Shown here in pieces: positions 23,514 to 33,298 of a stretch of 64,000 bases of DNA; within the stretch, counting starts at the first letter, position 1; every line of letters begins with the position of its first letter. Both the position numbers and the translations under genes were made by a program. This DNA comes from Cornus controversa (taxonomy: Eukaryota > Streptophyta > Magnoliopsida > Cornales > Cornaceae): the NCBI GenBank assembly GCA_026545225.1, contig CM048854.1, positions 27,572,730 to 27,636,729 on the forward strand, in the 5' to 3' direction. The notes below the pieces were generated by a model, which saw only the letters and a list, made by a program, of their open reading frames with translations, had not been told where the DNA came from and did not search any database.

Positions 23514-24719
23514 CTAACTTGTCCGGAGTAGGTTATCCAACTACAATAACCAAACATAACATAAAATTGAAATATGGGGACTTGGTCTTTAAACAGAGCA
23601 GGCTGCACGAAAGTTGTCTTCAAGATAGCAATGCAGCAATATAGCTCAACATTCCTGTGCTTATCAGCCTTCACTGTTTAGATTTGTTGCCAAGAGTTGA
23701 TTATTCAACTATAGGATCACCATGCATTTTGAAAATTATTTTCAACTTCTTATTCACTAAGCAATTCAAGTGATTTTTTATGGCATTACCATCCTGTGAA
23801 TAGCCGAAAGATACAAAAAAGATAACTTCAGATTCAATAAAGGAAATGAAACATCACTCTCAATAAATGATGCATACAGACATTTAAATAGACTTGTGTA
23901 ATTGTGTATAAATATTTAGCATTTTTCTCATCTTTAGACTCAACAAGGCAATGCTGGGATAAGTAATGCAATCCGTCAGTCATGTACTTTGAAAATTTGA
24001 GTTGCCAACAAAATAGACCAAAAAGATTCCAGCCTAATTTTCTAAAAAAATACTTTGAGCATATGCAAATAGATGACATTGAACATTAGATGATCCCCAA
24101 CAGAAGATCAACCATCTAATTCATTTTTTTTTTGCATTGTGAAGTGTGAACCAAGAGTTTTAATTACAATTTAAAAATTAATCCAAAAAATTATTTAATA
24201 TTTAGTAAAAAAAGCATGTAATTTTTGTATTAAGTTTGTATCTAATCTATATTTGCCAATATATTCTTAACTAACAGAATAACATACCGACATTGTAGAG
24301 AAGTCTTTATTTATTTGTATTTGGATTTAAGTAATTTATAATTATTTTGTCAGACAAACTACTGAAATCTAGTTAAAGCAAATCCAGAAGTGCCTGAATA
24401 ACAAAAGAAGATTCACAATATGGCAAAGCACATATAAAACAGACAAATTGATTATTTCCATGCCATATATTCTCATTACAACCATACAACATGTATGTTC
24501 CCAAAGATGAAGATTCAAATATGGTGGGATAAGTTTTTGCATGAACTTTAAGAGGAGCAAATGACAGTCTAATATCCCTTACAGGAAAACAACAAGATTA
24601 ATCAAGGCACGTGGTTTTACAAGAAAACAACATTTTGCTGATAGAGTTGAGGCCACATCCCCTGGTTTTAGTTTTTTATTTTTATTTTTATTTTTACTTT
24701 TACGTGATTACTCATACTT

Positions 24720-24746
24720 GAGAGAGAGAGAGAGAGAGAGAGAGAA
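24720..24746. repeat. (GA)n microsatellite
   Basis: An uninterrupted GA dinucleotide run within the segment unique to repeat-block copy 2. Confidence 0.9.
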
Positions 24747-25747
24747 AATTGAGATACAATGCCAAAGAAATTTGTCAAGACTAGACCTATTCTTGTTAAC
24801 CAGAATCTGTAGTGGTACATTAAACAAGTTTTCAGTAGAAGTATGATTGCTCAAGTTTGGTGTAGGGAAAAAAAATTAAGTAAAGGCATATAAATAAGTA
24901 CATAGTAAAAAATTGTAGCCTTGCACCGTAAGATTAAGTACAAACAAAATATATAAATTCATCCTAGCCAATCAATTCAGTTCGGTAATGCATTTAAAAG
25001 AAAAGATTGAATGTATCTTATATATATCACTAATAACGTACTTCATAAAAGACTGTAGATTTGTATATATTAAAAGAGCAATGTTACACGTCATAAAAAT
25101 ATTTCATGAATTTTATCTTGAATACTTGCAAACTGATATGCACAGTACCTGTCACTAAGTCTGTTTTGGTGACCAAGACTCGAATACTAGAGATTCGATG
25201 ACAAACAGTTAAAATATGTCCCCTCATCATATATAACCAAAAATTTGTCATTTGAAGGACATGTACCTGTAGTATATATAATAAAAAAGGTTTTACATTG
25301 GTAAAAAACAAATGAGGATGAGTGAGATCTATGATGGACTTGATTTTCCCCAATTTTTAGGGTTTCATTGCATAAAAAAACTTCTAGGATTTTAATAATC
25401 TTTTGTGGATTTGATGGCACGGTCTCTTGAGATCGACAATGGGGATTGTTTTGGCTGTTGGTAAGCTCGCAGCTTTTTGATCGTTGAGCAGAGTGCTTTT
25501 GCAGTTTGGAGTGCTGAGTAGGGAGACGAGTCAATGATGAGAGAGAGATGGAGAGAGGAGTGATGTGAGATAGAGGGAGAGGGAGAGGGAGAGAATGGAG
25601 TGATGGTTTGCTGGTAGTCATTGGTGTAGCAGGAGAAAAACAATTCTTAGGCTGTACAGAGAGATGAACAAATTGTGACCAACGAGAGAGAGAGAGAGAG
25701 GGGTTGGATGTAAAAGAGTATTGGGGGTATTATTGACATTTTGTGTT

Positions 25748-25767
25748 GGGGGGGGGGGGGGGGGGGG
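25748..25767. repeat. Poly-G run (20 G)
   Basis: A homopolymer of 20 G in copy 2 of the repeat block; the aligned site in copy 1 (near 4696) has five G. It is either a real expansion or a sequencing artefact. Confidence 0.85.
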
Positions 25768-26093
25768 TATAATGAGGTTTACCTTTATAGGTGAAATTTT
25801 TTGAGCAAACCTTCTGTGAGGTTTTGATTGACCTCATTGACCACTCCTGCCATTAGCCACGTTAAAAGTTCCTTAGATAAATAAATTGAAATGTCAAAAC
25901 TATTATTTCTTGCAGTAAAATGATAAATTAAACCTTTCTCACATTTTAAATTACTATTTAAATCATAATATTTTGGCCCTATTTACCCTCATTTTTCAAC
26001 CCTACTCTGTTGTGGCTTCCTTAATCATCATTATATATTTTATATTGTTGCATAAAAATTCAGGGTACTTTTTTAACCTGACTGAAAAAAAGA

Positions 26094-26870
26094 CTATAGA
26101 GCCGAAGGAACATGAGAAACAACTGAACACTCCTTCTCAAAGGTTTCACATAACCAAGAGGGCCAGCAAGACCACTGTACATCAGTGAATTTTTTATCAA
26201 CAGCCCACCTACATAACAAATGGGTAACCTGATTGGAAAGATGATGAGCCCATCTCAATGAGAAAGACGAATAGGCATCGAGCAAGCACTTAACATCCTC
26301 TAAAATAATAGCAGCATAAACGTCACTTGGTTGTAGAGACATCACAGTTTGACAGTCGCCCTCAATGATCACATGCTGATATCTTTACTATGCAAGGATT
26401 TTTAAACCTTCCCAAAGACCAAAGCCTTGGAGTCACAATAGGGAAGAAGATTGAAGCAACCTTTACCGGAAAACCCTATGGTCTCTTAGAACCACTCCAC
26501 CCCCAGTTTCCTTGGACAAATTAATAAAGGATGCGCCGATGTTGAGTTTGAACGAACCTTCAGCTGGAGGAATCCAAGACAATGAATGAGGAGGTTCCAA
26601 ACAAAGTACTGAAAGAGATTGATCCTGAACTAATAAGTTCCAAAATTCTTGGAAATTCACTAAAGCTCTGTCAAGAATCGAATGAGCATCCCATTTAGAA
26701 TCATTAAAATGTCAGTCATTACGAGCTTTCTAGATTTGCCACAAAATAAAGGAGCATCAACTAAGCTTTTCATTTGCTCGTACTGAACCCGTCTAGGAGG
26801 ATGTCAACCAAACCCAAAAGTGTTTCCACGAGGACCAATTATGGGAGATAACATATGTATTGGGTCCAAT
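26094..26870 (-). mobile_element. L1-type LINE 3' remnant (RNase H-like domain)
   Basis: Two minus-strand frames carry the RVT_3/RNase H-like domain found at the end of plant L1-type ORF2 proteins. The segment at 26463-26660 has SLSWIPPAEGSFKLNIGASF and GGGVVLRDH; the segment at 26094-26372 has VIIEGDCQTV-type wording (MIIEGDCQTVMSLQ), LEDVKCLLDAYSS and HHLSNQVTHLLCRWA. Upstream, at about 26670-26760, decayed ILWQIWKARND-like wording typical of the zf-RVT tail is recognisable. The two parts are out of frame with each other and the rest of ORF2 is missing. It is a 5'-truncated dead copy. Confidence 0.7.
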
Positions 26871-27675
26871 TTTGACCCGGTTATTTATTTATTTATTATA
26901 TTTGCCATAAATACATTTCAAATGATATTTAACATGTTTTAAACGTAAAAAATATGAAAACATGTTTGAGAACTTGTTTAAATGTTCTGAGAAATTTTAG
27001 GAACGTTTGGATAAATTTAAAAATTTTGGATTGGCGAGTCCTGGGAAGTGTCGAGTGGGTCCGAAAATTCAAAAAATATTTAATTTTGATATTTTACCAA
27101 ATGAAATGTTTAATGAGTTAAGGAAGTGATTTCAGAGCCATTTCAGAGCCATTTAAAATCGAAAACGAAGATCGGGAGGTACGTTAAGTGACTTAAGGGC
27201 AAAATAGTCATTTTACCCTTGGTGAGGTGTCAATACACTTGTGTATATTGCTGGAACAAAAGAGAGAGATACAGGAATCAACTATTGATGCACCTTAAAG
27301 CTCTCATTTTTCTTCCTTGGTTTTGATCACCTTAGAGTGAGATTTGGAGCTTGCTCCAAGAGAGAAAGTTCCTCCCCTCATCTTCTTCTTCACTTTCGTG
27401 GTTTCAAAGTTTTCATTTGGAGAGTTCTAAAATTAGGGTTGAGTGAAGTTTGGATTCGGGCTTCGTCCAATAAGGAAAGTTTATTCTCCTTGTCTCGATC
27501 TATAATTCTACGGAAAGAAAGAGCAATTTGGACAAACTTGAAGTTTGGTGATTCTTGAAAATTGCTTAGAAAGCTTCCAAATTTGAGGTAGGGGTTTTTC
27601 TTCCCTCCTATTTGTCGATTCTAGAGTTTGAGTGAATTTGCGATGGTGTAAAGTATGTTAGCATGTATGGGTGAG
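26865..27675 (+). mobile_element. Truncated Gypsy-type LTR fragment (family of the solo LTR at 45225)
   Basis: The order of phrases parallels the first ~700 bp of the solo LTR at 45225-47625: a start near TTTTGACCCGG, TTTTAAA..TAAAAAATATGAAA, AACGTTTGGATAAA, GGGTCCGAAAATT, GGGCAAAATAGTCATTTTACC and finally GAGGTAGGGG. Identity is low. It is cut on the right by the Tekay-like fragment beginning near 27675. The family assignment is tentative. Confidence 0.45.
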
Positions 27676-30642
27676 TCGCCGCTCCTGTAGCTACAACCTA
27701 AACTACCAGGGCTGCCAAATCGAGAGAAAGTTCAACCTTTCCATCCTGAACATTATCTTAACCTTAGTTGTGGTTCACCTTTCTACTCCTATGGGGTGAC
27801 ATCTAAATAAGCCCCAACAATAGACTAAGATGTATAGAGTACAATGAATCCTCTACTTAGATTCTATTTATTAGAATACGCAACGCGAAAGATACCCAAT
27901 GACGGACCCTACAAACCCGAGGATACTTGAACCTGAAATGCTCTGATACCAAATGAAATACCCCCCAGAAAATTTCGCGTATGAGGTGGCCGGTCTCATA
28001 CACAAAACTTGGGAGATATGTACAATTAGTAGCAACAAGCATAGAATACAAAAGACAGTAAAATAAATTATAAAAGCTGAACAGAAAATCCTACTGAATT
28101 GAAATAACTGGTAAACAAATAATTATATGTTCGCTGATACAATTTGAAAGTCCCGTAACCCAAGGACTCATTAATCATAATAAACAAAAGTTTAACACTC
28201 TAATTTGAAACTAACAACCAAAATCTCTAAACGAGTTCTTAGTATGACCCTTGAATAAGATGATAGGTTTATACTTTATGATCGATGAGAAGAGATGTAT
28301 GTCACAACCAACCCTAAAACTCTATCCTCACAGTGGAACCCGTTTGAAACCTGAAATATCAACAAAGTGGGTTAAACCCACGAGCAAGTCCTATCTACTA
28401 CATACCAATTAGAGAACCAATATACATACCCTCAGTATAAGGGACACAAAATGAATCTATAGATTTAACATACAAGTTATTCTTTTATCCAGTTTCATGT
28501 TTCCAAAACAACAGTCAATATTTATAATATTCCATCCAAACCCTTATTATGCAAAAGTAAACACATTCCTTAAGTTCAGCAGAAATAAACATAACATGAA
28601 ATACTATAAAGTTTAAGCAATCCTAACATATCACCATTTTATCCTTTGATACCTTAACAGGTATAGGTATATACATACTCGTCATTCCCTACCTAGTTCA
28701 TGTTTTCAGAAATCAAAATCATCTTATACGTTGTCCCAACAAACCCTTATCATTCAACAATGAACCCATTCTTTAAGTTCAAAGTAAAGAAACATATGCA
28801 TGCATTTTATTAAATCTAGACAATCATGACAAAGTAAATATAATGTATAGATACCTTATTAGGTATGGGCGATCCTAACACGTCGGACAATCCTAACATG
28901 CCAAATAAAATGTATAGATACCTTATTAGGTATGGGCGATCTTGACACGCTTAGCAATCCTTACATATCAAAATAAAATGCATAAATACCTTATTAGGTA
29001 TGGGCGATCCTGACACGCCGGGCAATCCTTACATGCCAAATAAAATGTATAGATGCATTCTCAAAATGAAATATAAAATAAATAAGGTGCATTATAATTT
29101 TAATTTGCACAAACAAAGTAATTCAAATTATCCGACATGAAATTATCACCATAAGACAAATCATTCACAAGTAAACTATAATCAAGTATTTAATGGGCAT
29201 TTATATCCTTAAAGGAAAAAACATTCAAGTAAATCAAATAACACAATTTAAGCACTTTAGAAGCAAACACCCAATCCAACCCCCAATGCACTCAAATTTA
29301 CGAGGGAGTCTAAACCTAACTCTTATCTAGGTTTTTGAGCCTATTCTACTTCTAAGAACCCTATTAAACCATTATGGAATTTTCTAGAATTTTTGAGAAT
29401 TTTAAAAAAATATTTTTCGAGCAAAAAGAAAATAAAATATAATTCGAGGCATACGTTTACAACCAACACAATCACAAGGGAGACTCATATTCACATGAAA
29501 TTTAAAACTCCGGTGCATTTTAATCTTATAAAGTTACCTAAATTTTTCTAGAATAAAAGAAGGTGAAAATCCAATTTTTGGACACTTTAAAAATCAATTG
29601 AACAACAAGGGAAGATTATTTTGAGTTGAAAATTTAAACCCAAGTGTATTTAGCCTCCAGAAAGTTACAGTAATAATTTCAGAAATTTTGAAAATTTCTA
29701 AGTATTTTCTAAAATTAAAGAAACTGAAAAACTCAGTTTTTAGACACTTTAAAAATTAATTTAAAGACAATGCTAAATCATTTCGACATGAAATTTAAAC
29801 CCCAAGTTCCTTAAGCTCCCCATAAGTTGACATAAAATTTTGGTAATTTTTGGAATTATAAAAGTATTCTTAAAATTTTTTTTTTCGAATTTTCAAGTTT
29901 TTCCAAAAATTTTAAAAATTCAAAACAAATATCAAAATAATTCAGAATAGGCCCATATCAGACCTAGGGGTGGGCCCCCGCGATTGGGTCCCCCAAAAAT
30001 GACCTTCCGGCCACCAGTCGTCTCCGGCGCCGACCGGACGTGCCCCCACGCGCTGGCGGCGCGCTGCCCCTTTTTTTTTTTTTTTTTTTCTTTTCTTTTC
30101 TTCTTCCCTCACCTGAAGCTCCAGCGGGCAACAATGGTGGCCCGAACTTCCAGATCACTTTTCGATCACTTCCGGGCACCGAATCGCACATATGAATATA
30201 CCATTGAACTCGTATCGATCTAAGCTATGTATTGGTACCAACATCAACCCCTCTCACGGCCTAAATCAAAAACGCCCAATTTCAAGTTTCGAAAATCTAA
30301 AATTTCAAACTCAATTTCCTGTCAATCTACCCAGCGGTTCACAACCAAACTTTCAAGGATTGTTCTAGGAAGTAATATCTACCTTTTAATCAGAACAAAA
30401 TGTTCAAAAATGATGAATATAGTAAACCCAAATTTCATGTTAATATATATATATATATATACCCGCCTATACAGTCATATATACATGTATATATATATGC
30501 AAAAATATCCTAAAATAGTACCAAAACTTCAAAATCTTCATGTTTAATTCACAGAATTATTCTTAGCATGCAAAATCATTTAATTTCATAATTAATTGCA
30601 TAGAATTTCTAGCAACATGTCTATACAATTAATATATATATA

Positions 30643-30682
<40 letters not shown>

Positions 30683-31346
30683 CAGCAACATGTATATATT
30701 AATATTATATATGTATATAGATTCAAAGGGGAAGAGAAGAGTTTGAACTTGCCTCTTTGATGATTCAACAACTCATTCACTCGATCGTTCATTCACTTTC
30801 TCTCTTTCGTTTACTCTCATGGTTTCTGTGCGTACACTAAACGACAGAAACCCTATTCTCTTATTTTATTTTTTTGTCTTAATTATTGTTATTCTATTAT
30901 TGTTTTTTTTTCCAAAAATTAAATAAATTAAATAATAATAATAATAATAATATAAACATAACCTTGGCCCACCAATTTAAGCATATCTCTAGCCCAACCA
31001 TTCCAGCCCAGATTCCTCCCTAGCCTAATCCAAAGCATTTAAAAGATTCAAACCGAACAATACATAATCAATAAACAATTCATATAAAGTGATAAAAATA
31101 TAAACAGAGAAATTTACATGAAATAATTGGAATCTATAAAACATAAACAATTCACATAAAATGATAACAATCAAACTTATTAATTCACATGAAATGAAAA
31201 AATACACATAAAGAAAAAGCAACTCACATAAAATAATAAAAATATAGAGAGAAGGCATTTCACATGAATTAATAATAAAAAAATAATAATATAAAGCAAT
31301 TCAAATTATTTAAAATAATTGACGTCCAAATTTCTGGGGTATTACA
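27675..31346 (-). mobile_element. Tekay-like Gypsy fragment: internal stub plus one diverged LTR
   Basis: Bases 27675-27953 match the gag-side internal region of the main element (compare 20262-20537), including the primer-binding site TTTGGTATCAGAGCATT. An LTR follows at 27954-31346 (3.39 kb), from TGAAATACCCCCC to TGGGGTATTACA. It carries three ~65-bp TACCTTATTAGGTA subrepeats (28850-29055) and an (AT)n run at 30632-30680. It is clearly more diverged than the pair around 13525-23513, so it is older. Only one end is present and the rest of the element is gone. Confidence 0.8.
30632..30680. repeat. (AT)n microsatellite in the Tekay-like LTR
   Basis: A near-perfect AT dinucleotide run inside the LTR at 27954-31346. 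Confidence 0.9.
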
Positions 31347-31862
31347 AAGGTGGTGGCGAGGTGTGGTGGTGAAGGTGGTGAAAGAAGGTGGTGGCGGTGG
31401 AGGAAGGTGGCAATGTGGAGGTGGTGGTGGTGTGGCGGTGGAGGAAGGTGACGATGTGGAGGTGGTAAAGTGGCGGGGTAGGGGTGGGGGTGGAGGAAGG
31501 TGGTGATGTGACAGTGGTGCAATAGGGGTGGTGGCGGCGATATGGAGGTGGTGGAGTCGTGTGGTGGGGGTGGCTGTGGCGGTGGTGGAAGGTGGCGATG
31601 TGGCGATGATGAGGTAGGCGTGGTGGCAGTGGTGGTGTGGTGGTGGAGTAAGGTGGCCGTGGAGGTGGTGATGGCGACAGTGGTGGTGTGGTGGTGGAGT
31701 AAGGTGGCCGTGGAGGTGGTGATGGCGACAGTGGTGGTGGTAGTGGTGGAGGAAGGTGGCGATATGGAGGTGGTGGTGTGGTGGAGTAGGAAGGTGGCGA
31801 TGTGGGGGTGGAGGCGGTAGTGGTAGAGCCGATGTGGTGGTGGTGGTGATGGAGGTGAATGG
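31347..31862. repeat. GGTGG-rich simple repeat tract
   Basis: About 515 bp of imperfect GGTGGNGGT/GGTGGTGGC repeats, with a 60-bp unit duplicated near 31620-31740. It begins right at the LTR end. The plus strand is extremely G-rich, so both strands stay open by composition and translate to His/Pro/Thr or Gly/Val runs. No protein family is implied. Confidence 0.85.
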
Positions 31863-31889
31863 TTTTTTGGTCACATGAATTTTTTTTTA

Positions 31890-32075
31890 AACTCACTAGG
31901 AATGGAATGCCCATTCCATATGTTTAACTATGGAATGGATTTTCATTCCTGGATATTGATTTTCATTTCAAGGGAATGATTATTCTCACCTTAAAATTCA
32001 TACCAAACAAAAGAATGGCTAACATGGAATGGGTATTTCATTCCATTCCATTTCTGCGTACGGAACACAATAAGA
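31890..32075. mobile_element. MITE-like element with ATTCCATTCC-type ends
   Basis: Repeated GGAATG/CATTCC words bracket a short AT-rich core, and the right end has GCGTACGGAACACA. Related sequence occurs at 39710-39980 and 40765-40862, where the end reads GCGTACCAAACG. This looks like a small DNA-transposon family; I could not assign a superfamily or define target duplications. Confidence 0.45.
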
Positions 32076-32555
32076 TTCATTTAATTTTAGCCCAAGTTCT
32101 TATTTTTTAGCAGTTTTCTTAGGGTGTGTATTTAGAGAAAAAATTGTTTGATCGATCGAGGTTAGCAGATATTTTGCACTTACAATACCAATATAAGACT
32201 GAATACTAAAAAGAAAAATTTGTAATAGTAATTACAATAAAATATTTTTTTTGAAAAGACTATAATATATTATTTGTTGGACATACATATTACATTAATT
32301 GTTTTACTTGGACACATCCCATATCAGTAGGAACTTCCTACTGATATGGCCTGAAGCAAGTACTTTTCTAAAAAATATCTGCCATTCAATACTAAACTTC
32401 ATCCTCTATTCTAAATTTCCAATCAAGGGCGTACAAACACATCGCTGGAACCTATACCATCACCACTGCCCACAACCGTCATCACCACTGCCAAAAACAC
32501 TTCTAGGACTCTCTTTTTTCGTAGAAAATAATTTTCTAGAGGCTAATAAATTATC
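32076..32555. other. Unassigned spacer with a perfect 31-bp palindrome
   Basis: No coding signal was seen. The only structured feature is the inverted repeat at 32319-32349. A faint TCATCACCACTGCC duplication lies near 32458-32488. Confidence 0.5.
32319..32349. repeat. Perfect inverted repeat (15-bp arms, 1-base centre)
   Basis: CCATATCAGTAGGAA, then C, then its exact reverse complement TTCCTACTGATATGG. It would fold as a stem in single-stranded form. It is not part of any element I recognise. Confidence 0.9.
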
Positions 32556-32908
32556 GGGCAAATTCCTTTGACCTTCTCTGAAGTTTGGCCTAATTATTCT
32601 CAAATTAAAGTTTTTGCAAAATTACTTAGTCACCCTTGTCAGACTAATGATATATTAAACAAAATATATAATATACAATTACAAAAGTACCCTCAAGTTA
32701 TAATGATTCTGTGCAAAAATAACCTCAATTTCTAATCATTTGACTGAGATTAACATGTTTTATATACAAATTAATATCATCAATGTTACACCAATACGCC
32801 ACAATAGTAAAATCAACCATATTTTTTTAAAAAATGACCAACATATTTTAAACATTTTAATATACGAATAATTAAGCAAAACATGAAGGTGGTTAGAATA
32901 ATTTATCC
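32556..32908. mobile_element. Small non-autonomous MULE (353 bp)
   Basis: The left end GGGCAAATTCCTTTGACCTT is mirrored by the right end, which in reverse reads GGATAAATTATTCTAACCAC; similarity continues into TTTGGCCTAATTATTC versus TTTTGCTTAATTATTC. The flanks are TAAATTATC (32547-32555) and TAAATTATA (32909-32917), 8 of 9 matching, as in a MULE target duplication. It sits about 390 bp upstream of the DUF295 gene 2 start. Confidence 0.65.
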
Positions 32909-33002
32909 TAAATTATATAACTTTGTCTAGCAGAAAATTCATGTCCTGTCCGTAGGGAGTTACTGTTCCGGGCAGATATAATTCATTCGATGAAAAGTGG
33001 CA

Positions 33003-33009
33003 TATAAAA
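33003..33009 (+). promoter_or_regulatory. Candidate TATA box of DUF295 gene 2
   Basis: TATAAAA lies about 290 bp upstream of the ATG at 33299, in a GGCATATAAAAGGTAG context. A transcription start about 30 bp downstream would give a 5' UTR of roughly 265 bp. Confidence 0.45.
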
Positions 33010-33298
33010 GGTAGGTGCAGATCTACTAATGTTTTCTTGGAGACGAAGTATTTTTATTTTTTGGAGAGTTAAACAGGCTAATTTAGCAGTAGACCTACTA
33101 ATAAGTTTGTATTTATTAGTTAGCTGTAGACCTAAATAACCCTCCTTCCTCTCTCAACTCAGCTCATCTTTTTATCTTCGATTTTCATCCTCTTTGCTTA
33201 GATTTCAAAACCCTAATTTATTAATATTTATTGTCTTCCCCGTTTTTTTCTCTTCACGACCAGTATTAGTAGCAGGGCAGTTCGAAGAATATCATTTG

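Larger units (their letters stand above)
23514..25901. repeat. Dispersed repeat block, copy 2, right part
   Basis: Continues the block after the Gypsy insertion and matches 3600-4849 of copy 1. It holds an additional 1,138 bp (24366-25503) that copy 1 lacks. That segment includes a (GA)n tract (24720-24746) and short ORFs on the minus strand that I cannot assign. Copy 2 also has a 20-G run (25748-25767) where copy 1 has five. Confidence 0.75.

Noticed and set aside
25392-25643. IPIVDL-like wording on the minus strand, reminiscent of 2-oxoglutarate dioxygenase N-termini
   Set aside because: Too short, no supporting downstream motifs, and it lies in a GA-rich repeat block. Chance similarity is more likely.
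31269-31874. Long His/Pro/Thr-rich minus-strand ORF and mirrored Gly/Val-rich plus-strand ORF
   Set aside because: Both arise from the GGTGG simple repeat, which lacks stops by composition. There is no domain, and all frames behave alike.
33194-33298. 35-codon N-terminal extension of DUF295 gene 2
   Set aside because: The corresponding upstream DNA of gene 1 is homologous but not open in frame, and both genes share MAFKLNWVGCV as a natural start.
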